Shown here: in pieces, positions 15,807 to 28,720 of the stretch
Numbering within the stretch: position 1 is the stretch's first letter
How the letters are laid out: each line of letters begins with the position of its first letter
Assembly: GCA_024509875.1 (NCBI GenBank)
Contig: JAMPIV010018786.1
Span: forward strand, 169,345 to 233,344
Source: Oreohelix idahoensis
Taxonomy: Eukaryota; Mollusca; Gastropoda; Stylommatophora; Oreohelicidae
Direction: 5' to 3'
Length of the DNA: 64,000 nt
Made by a program: the position numbers and the translations under genes
The notes under the pieces: model-generated
Database searches by the model: none
The model's input: only the letters and a program-made list of their open reading frames with translations
What the model was told of the DNA's origin: nothing

Positions 15807-16489
15807 TCCACCCCCCCCTCCTTTTAAGAAAGAAAACGCAATTTTCTTCCATCGGAGGAGTACGCCCACTCCCCACTGGGATAAGGACGAACAACATGCT
15901 AAGGTAGCACCTCCTCATGCAGATGAAGCATGCCAGAGTCGATCAACACTATTGTCGTACATGCCTTCTCACGCACTAGACTTAAAGAAGGAAACATGTA
16001 CAAATATTCCCCAGGTACTGCCAGTCGTGAAAAATACCCACGACTGACTAATCCTGGAATAGTTTACACATAATGCCTGGTACCCAAAATCTGTATACTT
16101 AATTGTCACCACACAGCAACACGTCACCGTATAAATAACCATCTCTCATAATCTGATTGTAGATATACGATAATATGATCTATATACATATCGACTACAA
16201 CTTCATAAATATCGCCTGTATGGCAGCATAAACAATACATTGTATACCAAAATATATAACCACGACATACGAATTTAAATAGGCATTGCAAAGCACTACG
16301 TAATTTCTACAATTTCATAAAATGTAATGGTATAACCAAGCATTGCAAGAAATCTCCCAATCTCTACCAATTTACAAAATCCTCTTATTTATAACAAAAT
16401 AGAACTGGGGGCGCGGGTCAGAGCCTCTCAGGTTCGGTTCGCTTCAACCGAAACATCTTACTAAACACGAACCGGAAATCTAACCCTCG
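15807..16489 (-). other. El4 3' untranslated region with polypurine tract
   Basis: Noncoding on both strands. The minus-strand polypurine tract is at 15807-15825, abutting the LTR. No remnants of integrase or RT are seen here. Confidence 0.7.
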
Positions 16490-17338
16490 CTAATGCTGTA
16501 CTATAAGCAGATGGTTTTGGAGCAAAGACATATGCTTCTGCCTGACTGCCTTACGCGCACCCCAACTATTCGTAAAAGTTACCCGTGCCATTTTGGTATT
16601 GTCGCGTAACGCCAATACTTCTACAAACTTAACCGGCGCGACCTCATCAAACACTCGTCTGAGTGTGCGCCAACTAGCACTCAGTGGCACGTTACGCACC
16701 AAAACTGTGCGATCACTAACTTTCGGACATTCGTATACGTCCCTACTGCTTCTACTCATGTCATTTGGCACTCGTCGCGACCTGCGTCTCCGATGTACCT
16801 TTTGGTCGTCCCTTTTTGGAGTCTGGTGCTGCTGAGTCTCTGCTCCAGGCACACCCATGACACTATGCACCCCGCGTACATTGCCGATGATCAACTCGGC
16901 AATAGGATCCTCCAGAACAAACGCGTAGACTCTACCTTTAATGAACGGGGTGTCCACATTAATGCACGCCTGGGGGTAAGTCTCAACTTTACCCCCGAAT
17001 GTGGTGCATTTTACCGTTTTGCCTGTAAGGCAGGAGTCGTCGATGCACGATCGACGCACCCCAATTGTTGTGCATCCCGTGTCCCTCAACACGGAGACTG
17101 GTTTGCTCTCCACCATGCCTTTGTGGAGATCCACCTTGCCAGTCTCATGGATTGCTGACAAACAAGGTGCCGCGTGCCCACACTGGAGCACTATCTTCTC
17201 GTTCACGTGGAACAGAGGGCGACACCCCTCACAGTCCTCATCGTTGATTGTATATAATACAAACGCAGAATTCGCGTGTTCTATTGGGGTAGTGCAGCTA
17301 TCAGCACTATGACCCCTGCCACGACAATTGGTACACAC
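16490..17338 (-). CDS. El4 CCHC knuckle, protease and RRM-like domain
   Basis: 282 codons in the -1 frame relative to the Gag ORF. In order: a canonical CCHC zinc knuckle (CX2CX4HX4C, residues 2-15); a second motif with a CxxC at 36-39 and LQCGH at 51-55, also present in El3; an aspartic protease with DTG at 86-88 and an IIG strand at 150-152; a basic linker; and residues 210-281 with the beta-alpha-beta-beta-alpha-beta pattern of an RNA recognition motif (TVLVRNVP as strand 1, MARVTFTNSWGARKAV as strand 3). The usual RNP aromatic residues are replaced, so RNA contact may be non-canonical. The frame ends in a stop directly after the RRM. RRM assignment is by pattern only. Confidence 0.75.
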   Translation of the reverse strand: MCTNCRGRGHSADSCTTPIEHANSAFVLYTINDEDCEGCRPLFHVNEKIVLQCGHAAPCLSAIHETGKVDLHKGMVESKPVSVLRDTGCTTIGVRRSCIDDSCLTGKTVKCTTFGGKVETYPQACINVDTPFIKGRVYAFVLEDPIAELIIGNVRGVHSVMGVPGAETQQHQTPKRDDQKVHRRRRSRRVPNDMSRSSRDVYECPKVSDRTVLVRNVPLSASWRTLRRVFDEVAPVKFVEVLALRDNTKMARVTFTNSWGARKAVRQKHMSLLQNHLLIVQH

Positions 17339-18850
17339 GCGCTCTTTCTTCTTCTCATCGCGTGTACTTTTGTTGGAGCTTTTCGAAGACGAAGACCCCT
17401 CATCAGAGTCAGAAGAACGACTCTCCGAGGACCCACTCCACTGCTTGTGATGCTTGGCTTTATCCCAAAACCGGTCTTCGTCACGCGAATCTTCAAAGCG
17501 TACCTGCTTATGCGTTTGGTACTCCTTTCTGTCACTATAACTATTATGTTGTCCCCTCGGCCGACTGTTTCTATAAGAACGAAAATTCCCATAACTACCT
17601 CTGCGGGACTGGAGGGCCTCTCATACCTCTGTTCTTGATCCCTGTCTGTCTGATTTCGCCCAGGATGGCGCTGCACTTTGCCAACACTGGCAACTACGTC
17701 TTCTGTCAGACCCGACTTATGAATGGACTTGCCCGGATGGGCAAGGACATAATGGTGACCCAGTTGGGCCATGGACTCAATGTCCTTTGGTTGAAGTTCC
17801 TGGAAGAACGCAACCAGCTCACTAGAGCACGAAGACAACACTTTGTCTCGTAATATTAAGTCCAACAAGCCATTAAAGTCCTTTGTTATCCCCTCCATTT
17901 CGATCCACCTATTCAGCAGAAGTTTGATCTTTGAGATAAAATCCTCAAAGTCCTGGTCTGAACTAGGCATCGCGTTTTTAAAACGCGTCCGGTATCCGTC
18001 AGCAGTTAGACGGAACCTCCTTAGCAATCTCTCCTTCACTTTATCATAATCAGCCCTTTCCTCTACGGGGAGGCTATGAAAAGTCTCCATCGCGGGCCCA
18101 ACTAGCAGTGTCGACAAATGAGATGGCCACTGATCCCTATAAGCCTTATAGGCCACACATTCTTCCTCAAATCTTTCCAATAAGAAATCCAAACTATCAA
18201 TTTTCTCGTTGAAATTTGGTAGACGCAGCCTAAAAGGACGATGCGCCCCACCAGAAGTTGATCTCTGACCACTCACACCCACTTCTAACTTCTTCAATTG
18301 TAACTCCTTATCTATCATTTTTTCTTCCAGAGCTATTCTCATTCTCTCCTTCTCTAATTCTACTTGTATCTCTCTCTCCTTCCTTTTCTCTTCAAATTCT
18401 CTATCTTCTCTCGTCTTCTTTTCTTGCCATTCTCTCTCTTCTTTCATCTTCTTTTCTTGCAATTCTCTCTCTTCTTTCATCTTCTTTTCTTGCAATTCTC
18501 TCTCTTCTTTCATCTTCTTTTCTTGCAACTCGAATTCTTTCTGTTTCCACTCACTTTCTTCTTTCATCTTCCTTTCTTGAAGTTCAAATTCTTTTCTCTT
18601 TAGCTCTAACTCTTCAGCTCGAGCATCTCTTAGAGCATTTTGTTTCTCAATTCTCTCCCTCTCTTCCTTTTCTTTCCTTTCGTTCTCCTCCTTTGCTTCC
18701 TTCTCTTTCCTTTCCTTCTCCTCCTTTGCTTCCTTCTCTTTCAAAGTTTTTTTTTTCAACTGAATTTAATTCTGCCTTGGCAAATTCCACCAATTCTTTT
18801 CCTGTGTACCCGGCTTGCGTGCCAATCCACATGAAAGTGTCCATATCCAT
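17281..18850 (-). pseudogene. Gag of El4
   Basis: The ATG at 18850 fits the N-termini of the El1-El3 Gags (AGYTGKELVEFAKAELN). After about 35 residues the frame changes at an A10 run (plus-strand T10, 18747-18756), then reads through a long Lys/Glu coiled coil with a repeated LQEKKMKEERE unit. The capsid-like core follows (FNEKIDSLDFLLERFEEECVAY region), up to about 17640. There the coding signal moves to the -1 frame, where an Arg/Ser-rich linker leads into the CCHC knuckle. The remaining residues of this frame down to 17281 are out-of-frame overlap. Whether the two frame changes are mutations or programmed slippage cannot be decided from one copy. Confidence 0.75.
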
Positions 18851-20729
18851 GTTGTACACTAGTAGTTCTCACTATTAACTTTAGTATAAATCTTTATAAT
18901 ATAATTACTCAACTGTATATATTGCACTTAAGTCAGCAGATAAATTTCTGCTTACAATAATATTCAGTAATAATAATGGTAAATAATGATATCACTTCAT
19001 CAATTTACACACATATATATATATGCATGAAAGTAAATATCATCTCGTAGTTTATTATGTAAATATGATTCACGTTTACGTTACGGTCTCACTAAAGACT
19101 CACTTAGCCTCTTGGCTATGTTCTCACCACTTGTGAAAATCAGGTCTTTCTGGCCCCTTATTCTCTAATATATCCTTACTCAAACTTACAGTAGTCTATA
19201 ATTGTACTTTGACACCGATATAACAACTTATAATAGACAATAATTGTATAATAACATTTTTATGATGCTTTATGGTGCTATGACCCCACTATATCAACTT
19301 AGTCACCACTTAGACTTTACTTCACAGTCTTTACTGGCACCCACACTGGTGCTATAATCAATAACACTTCACTTATTACTAAACTCTGTAATCTCTGCTA
19401 AGCAAGCACTACCTATGGCAAATGAACACAAATGTAAACTACACAAATGAAAGCAACATACACATCACACCACGAAAACAAAATTCCAGTCACGAGGAAA
19501 TAAATGATAGAATACAAAGAGAAGAGATAGCTTAATATCTACAATGCGTGACTGAGCACGAACGAAAACAAGGGATACCTGTAAACGTATTTACAAGATA
19601 GTCAGATAGGACAAGATAACACACCACTTAAACAGAACAAAAGAAATACTGAATGTACACGACAATATAAATACACACTTCACAACTACCGCTAACACCA
19701 ACAGGGCTCTGGAATGTAAAGCAGGGCAGTCGCAGGAAATTCGTCTGCCAGACTCCACCACAGAACAAACACAGCCACAACCTAATAGAATTGGTCTAAT
19801 CCAATCTTTCCTGTAAAAGGCCAAAACTGGATTACACTCACACACCCATACACTATAACACTAAAGACACTACGAAAACTCAACTCAACAATGAGGTGCT
19901 AGAAGCTAACTATTGCCCCAAGCACTGTCTTCACCTCAGTGAAAATAAACTAAGCAAAGAAACAGTAGAATTATACTATATATAATGTATCACCATATAT
20001 AATCCAGATAATACCAACTACAAATAACACAGAGAAAGATCAGAATTAACTAACTATCACATACATACATACTAAGTCATACTAGTACACTAAAGAACAG
20101 CTCAAAACATAGGGAAAAATACTTCAAACCAAGAAGTAAATACAGAAATAGCATACACTATTCAATGTATAAAAGTATAAGATAGCTAGAAGCAGTACGA
20201 AAGACAAATAACAGACTTAAATTCTCAGGAGAACTAGAAAATATCAATATAATACAGTAACAAACAAACAATAACTTATCTGAAGGTCAAACGGCGCTTG
20301 AGTATGAGGAATCCTCAGCACTGACAATGATGATGAGCACAGAACAAACCAGACTCCACAATCGGAAATATATATAATCCAAACAAGTGTCAGTCCAGGA
20401 ATAGCATCAATGTCAAATCTGAATGTATAATCCTTTTTCACACAATGACCACACTGAAATCCAAGGTGCTCACACAGCACTGTTTATCACATCTATATAG
20501 CACAGTCTACTTCAACACAGTTCTGTTTCACAGCTATACAACAGTCTCGGGTAAGTCGGCACGGCCCAAAGCACAACACATTCGTCCGTGGTTGCGTAGT
20601 ACTTGATTGTCAAGCACATCTGCGTTGACAGGCAATGTCACTGGCGTTGTCTTAGGAAGGTCACGTCAGGGCTTATTTACCCTTGGGTGGGTACCTCAGT
20701 AAAGGCAGGTCACAGCAAGAGTCCCCAGA
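18851..20729 (-). other. El4 5' leader
   Basis: About 1.9 kb of untranslated leader between the primer binding site and the Gag start, A-rich on the plus strand. Short minus-strand frames at 19591 and 20244 show no domain signal. The primer-binding-like sequence sits at about 20709-20728. Confidence 0.6.
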
Positions 20730-23709
<2,980 letters not shown>

Positions 23710-23727
23710 TATCTACCTCCTGATTTT

Positions 23728-23744
23728 GTTGTCGTCCCGACAAC
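23728..23744 (-). other. Perfect 7-bp hairpin upstream of the ElL28 polypurine tract
   Basis: On the minus strand GTTGTCG-GGA-CGACAAC lies just after the ORF stop codon. The purine tract AATCAGGAGGTAGATA follows within a few bases. The tract includes GGAG, the motif bound by the Lin28 zinc knuckles. A functional link is inference only. Confidence 0.6.
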
Positions 23745-23748
23745 ATCA

Positions 23749-25329
23749 CTACCTCAGGCACTTCTGTCGAAATCTCTTAGATCGTTGGTGCTGCGTTTGA
23801 TTATTTCTCAGCGGCGATGTTTTGGGCTCAGATTCTGTATTCGGTACAACTCGGCTGGGGACCCTCTTGGTCGTTATGTCCCCAGTTGTACGTTGTCGGG
23901 CTGGCAGTTGCTGTGGTCTAGAAGACTCGCACACCTGTGCCGCATCGCTGCCTGCCCGTGACGTCTGCCTGTCAGTGCTTGTAGCTGTCGAATCTGTAGG
24001 GGGATTGCTCCTGACGTGCTTGACACTCGTTTTGCGTGGACGGTGGCCAACATTCCCCACTATCTGCTTTTGATGTGTCTCCTCCTCTGAACCTTGACTT
24101 GCACTCCCTCCTCTCTGCTTAAGACGAGTTTCCTCCCCTAACCGACTACCAATCTTCTCGGCGCCCTTAGGGTGACAGTTGTCACGGTCATCTCTTGGCT
24201 TGCACCCGGAAGGAAACCTGGTAGTGGTAGCACGTCTCGGGAAAGAGCTCTTTGAGGGACAGGCGGCTATCAAATGTTCAGTTGACTTGCATCGAAAACA
24301 TCTCTTCGGAAGCGGGCCTTGAGGGCACTTGGCTGCCATGTGGTCTGACAAGTCTCCACAATTGTAGCATCTTATCTTTCTGGGCTTCCTCTGTGCCATG
24401 GGTCGCTTCCTGCTGCCCTTACACTCTTGACCGCCAATGCCGCATACATAAATTGCTTCCATGCCCTGGACCGATGGTTTGCTGTCAAACTCTACTCGTT
24501 CATTCTTCGCCAGACTCCGGAATCCCTTTCTGTAGATCTTGGTCTGATGTACGAATACATCAATACCTCCATCATCTGGCGTGATGAACCCCCATCCCCT
24601 GTGGACACTATACCACTTGCACATCCCTTTTCGCCTTGTCGGTGCCACTGCGTTTATCGGTGCTGTCAGCTCACAGCTTTCCTTGGCAACAGCCTGACTC
24701 TCACACGCAAGAAGGTCTAGTTGAGGTTCCTGCGGACACACCTCCTCGTCTTGCGTTGGCTGTTCCCGCGGACACACCTCCTCGTCTTGCGTTGGCTGTT
24801 CCCGCGGACACACCCCCTCGTCTTGCGTTGGCTGTTCCCGCGGCTGGCATGGTGCTCTCTTTCTCTGCACCTCCTCTTGTGCTGGCGAACTGGCCTCTGA
24901 CATCTGTGCTATCTGGGACTTTAGGAAGGATAATTCTGCTCTGACTGCCTCCTCCTCCTTCTTAACTTCTGCACTTGATATCTGGACCAGTGTCTCAGGC
25001 TTTTTACTTCCACCATAAACAGCATATTCCCAAGGGAAATTCCTGTTCAACTCACTGACTGGTGGTTGCTCGCTGTAGGCTTTTTTGACAATTTCCAGTA
25101 ACTTCTCAGGGCTGGCCTTGGCTCCACCATGTATCCATAATTCTCTAGATACCCATGGTGTAACGTTGTTCCATATCATGTCTAACTTGTCTTCTGCACA
25201 AAAAGGCGCCACCTTCCACGCGGCTTCCACATCTCCCACAAACTCTTGCCAAGTGGGCCTCCCCTCTCCACTAAACAACCTTATCTCTGGCTCCTCCACG
25301 TACAGTACCTTCATATGCGCATTAGCCAT
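23749..25329 (-). CDS. Gag-like protein fused to a Lin28-type CSD-CCHC-CCHC module
   Basis: 526 codons from ATG 25329; the frame is open upstream to 25395 without another ATG. Residue numbers here count from that upstream limit. Residues 23-130 look like a Gag capsid domain of the PNMA/Gypsy kind (RLFSGEGRPTWQEFVGDVE, then SPEKLLEIVKKAY). A Glu-rich helix follows, then three copies of CPREQPTQDEE. Residues 254-320 are a cold-shock domain with RNP-1 (HRGWGFI) and RNP-2 (DVFVHQ). Knuckles are C343-C346-H352-C357 (one extra residue) and C366-C369-H374-C379 (CX2CX4HX4C). A basic, disordered tail ends the protein. A cold-shock domain followed by paired knuckles is diagnostic of Lin28, and the residues between match that family. 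Probably an RNA-packaging Gag with a captured host module. Confidence 0.9.
   Translation of the reverse strand: MANAHMKVLYVEEPEIRLFSGEGRPTWQEFVGDVEAAWKVAPFCAEDKLDMIWNNVTPWVSRELWIHGGAKASPEKLLEIVKKAYSEQPPVSELNRNFPWEYAVYGGSKKPETLVQISSAEVKKEEEAVRAELSFLKSQIAQMSEASSPAQEEVQRKRAPCQPREQPTQDEGVCPREQPTQDEEVCPREQPTQDEEVCPQEPQLDLLACESQAVAKESCELTAPINAVAPTRRKGMCKWYSVHRGWGFITPDDGGIDVFVHQTKIYRKGFRSLAKNERVEFDSKPSVQGMEAIYVCGIGGQECKGSRKRPMAQRKPRKIRCYNCGDLSDHMAAKCPQGPLPKRCFRCKSTEHLIAACPSKSSFPRRATTTRFPSGCKPRDDRDNCHPKGAEKIGSRLGEETRLKQRGGSASQGSEEETHQKQIVGNVGHRPRKTSVKHVRSNPPTDSTATSTDRQTSRAGSDAAQVCESSRPQQLPARQRTTGDITTKRVPSRVVPNTESEPKTSPLRNNQTQHQRSKRFRQKCLR
24259..24636 (-). other. Lin28-like module within the ElL28 ORF
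   Basis: Encodes the cold-shock domain (24436-24636) and both zinc knuckles (24259-24369). In Lin28 the cold-shock domain binds the pre-let-7 loop and the knuckles bind GGAG. Key RNA-contacting aromatics are kept or conservatively replaced (W and Y in CKWYSV, W and F in GWGF, F in DVFVHQ). No intron interrupts the module, consistent with capture from a processed transcript. Confidence 0.88.
24723..24840 (-). repeat. 36-bp in-frame tandem repeat, 3 copies
   Basis: The plus-strand unit is tgttcccgcggacacacctc followed by ctcgtcttgcgttggc. It encodes repeats of CPREQPTQDEE between the Gag helix and the cold-shock domain, with only single-base differences between units. Confidence 0.9.
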
Positions 25330-25399
25330 CTTGCTGCACGACTGCACTGCTGGGTGTTTACAATATTTGTTCGCTTGCTGTTTGCTCAGTGTCACTGTC

Positions 25400-25509
25400 T
25401 GCCTTATCCTGCCGACGACGCCAATTGTGATAGGGTGGGCGAGAAGATGATGATGATTATATTGTGATGTGTGATCACTCTCTTGCCTTATCCTGCCGCC
25501 GACGCCAAT
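25400..25509 (-). repeat. 82-bp duplication of the ElL28 primer-binding/LTR junction
   Basis: The segment gccttatcctgccg(a/c)cgacgccaattgtgatagggtgggcgag occurs at about 25401 and 25483. It duplicates the primer binding site and the first bases of the LTR edge. The copies differ at one base in the primer site. Confidence 0.85.
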
Positions 25510-27643
25510 TGTGATAGGGTGGGCGAGATGATGATTATATTGTGATGTGTGATCACTCTCTTGTCACACTCGCACCGACCCGAACAACAATAAAACTCTT
25601 CATTCTAGAGGCAGGGGCTACATTTATTTTTGCATCCCATTCAGTGACTAAGATCACACTGAAGCAAACATTAAACAAACCAAACACTAAACAAACAAAA
25701 CAAAACATCCAACAGTGCCCGATGCTAATCTGAAGAAGCAAACAAAGCACAGAATAGTTAAAATCATAATATAATACTGAATGAGAAACACCACGCTCTC
25801 ACCTGTCAAACTGTCCTACGCCGCCACCTGACACACTCAACTATCACACACACACACTCATGTGTGTCATCCAATGCGACTAGTAAGGTGTTGTGCGTGG
25901 GGCTGGCAATCTCACCATGTAACACAGGTTGCTACGGAAACCACTACTGCAAGAGCACACACTCAGCTATCACACACACACACACTCATGCATGTCGTCC
26001 AATGAGACTAGTAAGGTGTTGTGCGTGGGGCTGGCAATCTCACCATGTAACACAGATTGCTACCGAAACACTACTGCCCTAGCATATGAATACTTAATAT
26101 GGAGGCAAACCACACTGTTGGCCCCATGCTCCCTCAGGAGCGGAGAAGAGAAATATATATCTTGAAGTGAGCCCACGTGCTCTCACAAACCATTCTTCAC
26201 ATAACCATAATTAAATAATCATAAAATGGACATAAAATAATATTCAACTATATGTACAACAAATACTCTCAGTAATGAGAATAAGCTACTACCTCGTAAC
26301 CGATCCACATCAGTATTCGTTACTGCATTCTGAAGCATGTCCTATGTGACGACTGGTGCGCCTGGCAACAAGCGTGTCGTATATGACCACTGGTGCGACT
26401 GGGAATCTCATCACATGAAACACATCGTTACCGAAACAACCACTGCAATAGCATAAAAATGCTTCTTGTCGGCTTGTGATAGACACCAGCCACATTGGTG
26501 TTTCCATGCTCCGCCGGGAGCAACCAGAGAAACACATGTCTCAACAAAGGAGTGGCCTCGCGCTCTCCAGAAATCTAAATACATATTCTCACCTCACAGT
26601 AACCCATTAAATATATACAGTAGAATTATGATAAGTAGGCTATCGTAAAATACACTCAATTACTTTTACATTAAAGAAATAAAATAATTACTCTTGACTT
26701 TAACAAAACTGGCATTAACACGAAAACTATCTCTTTCTTTCCTTTACTGGGGAAAATTATCTTAATCTGCTTCCCACCCACGTGTCAATTCACGCGATCT
26801 AAAACTGCGTAACATTAAGTGATAACTAAGAGTGTTACCGCAGACCCCTCGCGCCGCTTTTATACAATCACCACGTGGCTCTCCCTGTTGCCATCTTCCC
26901 AACTAGTTAATATTATCTAAATTGCAGTTTCTGATAACATTTCTGTCCAGTTTCATGTCTAAAACACTCTCCTACTAAATTTGCCCGGTCTGATGGATGA
27001 AATACTTGATACTAAATTCTCACATCTGGATTTAGGCTTTGCGTGCCTAATAAAACCTATCAAACATTATTTTAACTCATCTATCATTTCTTCAAGACTA
27101 AATCATAATGTCCTAAAAAGACATTTCCTTTGGAAACACATCTATCTATATCACTAAACATTAAAACAGACTCGTGCTGAATATAATTTCAGAATTATAT
27201 AAAACTAACGCTAATTTAAATTAACTCACGTGTCATGTCTTTGTGTTCTTCTGTGTGGGTACACAGCGCGCCTCGTTTCGTTCTCTCTCGCCTGGGCTGA
27301 TACTTAAGAAGGCTGCTAGTAGTTCGCTATCTCTTTTTATAGGCACTAGGCTAATCACTCAACTACTGCGCGCTGGGCGTATTAATCTTGGCTACTTAAA
27401 TATCACACGCGATTATCGCTTTAGGAATAGCGAAAACACAAATAAGACCTACAGCTATTTAATCTAACACACGAGTATCAAATATGATTCACAACTATAC
27501 ACCACAATTAATTTCTCAGGCTTTATTATGGCCTCATTACATATCTTCACTTCAGACTTTTCACAACCCAGAATGCTTCGCGCACATCGAAAATAATCTG
27601 CCTAGAAACAGGTAGGGGGCGGGCGTCTCCTTTTCGGGCTCAT

Positions 27644-27647
<4 letters not shown>
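25510..27647 (-). repeat. ElL28 5' LTR with promoter
   Basis: 2,138 bp. The minus-strand TATA box (TATAAAAG, 26857-26864) precedes a GC-rich initiation region. A polyadenylation signal (AATAAA) is at 25623-25628, about 110 bases from the LTR end. It drives the Gag-Lin28 ORF. Confidence 0.9.

Positions 27648-27724
<77 letters not shown>
27648..27724. repeat. (TA)n microsatellite right of ElL28
   Basis: TA run joining the ElL28 LTR to the LTR-X segment. Confidence 0.95.
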
Positions 27725-27726
<2 letters not shown>

Positions 27727-28345
27727 CCTTATACTAGATCAGAGTATCCAGTCTGTTCATACCTTAAAGGGGGAAGAATTTTAGACTAAATCATATGTAT
27801 CTGTGACTCTTTGGGCTATCACTTTCTTCTAACGGGACTGTGGGCTATCCATCGAGGGAAGGATCACACCAACGGGTCTATCATTCTTGTAGCATTTCTT
27901 GATTTTTTTTGATTTATGATTTTTTTGTATATGCTTGATGTGATTTGATATGTTGTGAGAGAAGTTTAGTCGTGATAAATAAACTACTCATAAAATTTAT
28001 TCCAGCGTGTCGGTCAGTTCGTTTTCCCAAACTATTCATATAATCATTGTCATAGTTTTTCCCACGTCTGTAAGTCTAACTGTCGTCTTATGTGTGTATG
28101 TATGTGAGTGGATATATATATTTCATATATATGTGTGTAGACTGTCTGACTCACTTTAAATCTGTCGTAGAAGATAAGTGAAAGAGAGATTTTCTTGATT
28201 TCAGAGACAGCCTCTACCACATTTCTACCATCTCACTCGTGAAAATCTATTGCTATTACTACTTCTCACTGTGACTATCACTTATTCTAATCTATTCAGA
28301 AGGGACCAACGTAAGTCTTAATTCTCCTATCAAAAATCTACGACA
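27725..28345 (+). mobile_element. LTR-X, longer copy
   Basis: Bases 27725-27878 match 1280-1432. The following 453 bp are absent from the first copy. The end matches 1433-1446 (aaaaatctacgaca). It contains AATAAA in gataaataaactact near 27976, as expected of an LTR. It is followed by unrelated sequence rather than a primer binding site, so it is a 3' or solo LTR. Confidence 0.6.
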
Positions 28346-28720
28346 CTATGTAAGTATGATGATGTGATATATTAAGTGTTGCCACACTGATGACCACTCT
28401 ACCCTGTCTATAGGTTTTTAAAATGTCCTCCATTGTGTGATTATGCGATGTATGCACTGACTGTCCTATGTAGATGTATGATACGCCATGATGGTTATCT
28501 ACAAGATGAGTACTTATTGATGAAACTAGTAATGCGAACTTGGAAGATATACTGTCCTTCAACGCTTGGAAATATCTCTAGCGCCGACAGACTGGTGTCA
28601 TTTGTCTCATGAAAATGTCTGCTGTGTTATCTTGAAAAAGGCTCTGACTAAACTGAAGCTCTTTGCGAAATTAGCTGAAGGTAACAAGTGTATTTCGAGT
28701 AATGAAGCTTGCTTGAATAT
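28346..28720. other. Unassigned sequence left of El2
   Basis: No recognisable gene. The El2 target duplication AATAT is at 28716-28720, and the original sequence resumes at 36999. Confidence 0.5.

Noticed and set aside
17281..17640. C-terminal part of the El4 Gag frame as real protein
   Set aside because: The -1 frame gives the expected Arg/Ser linker and CCHC knuckle, so this stretch is out-of-frame overlap.
23749..25329. Genuine host Lin28 gene
   Set aside because: Fused to a Gag-like domain, intronless and enclosed by paired LTRs with primer site and purine tract.
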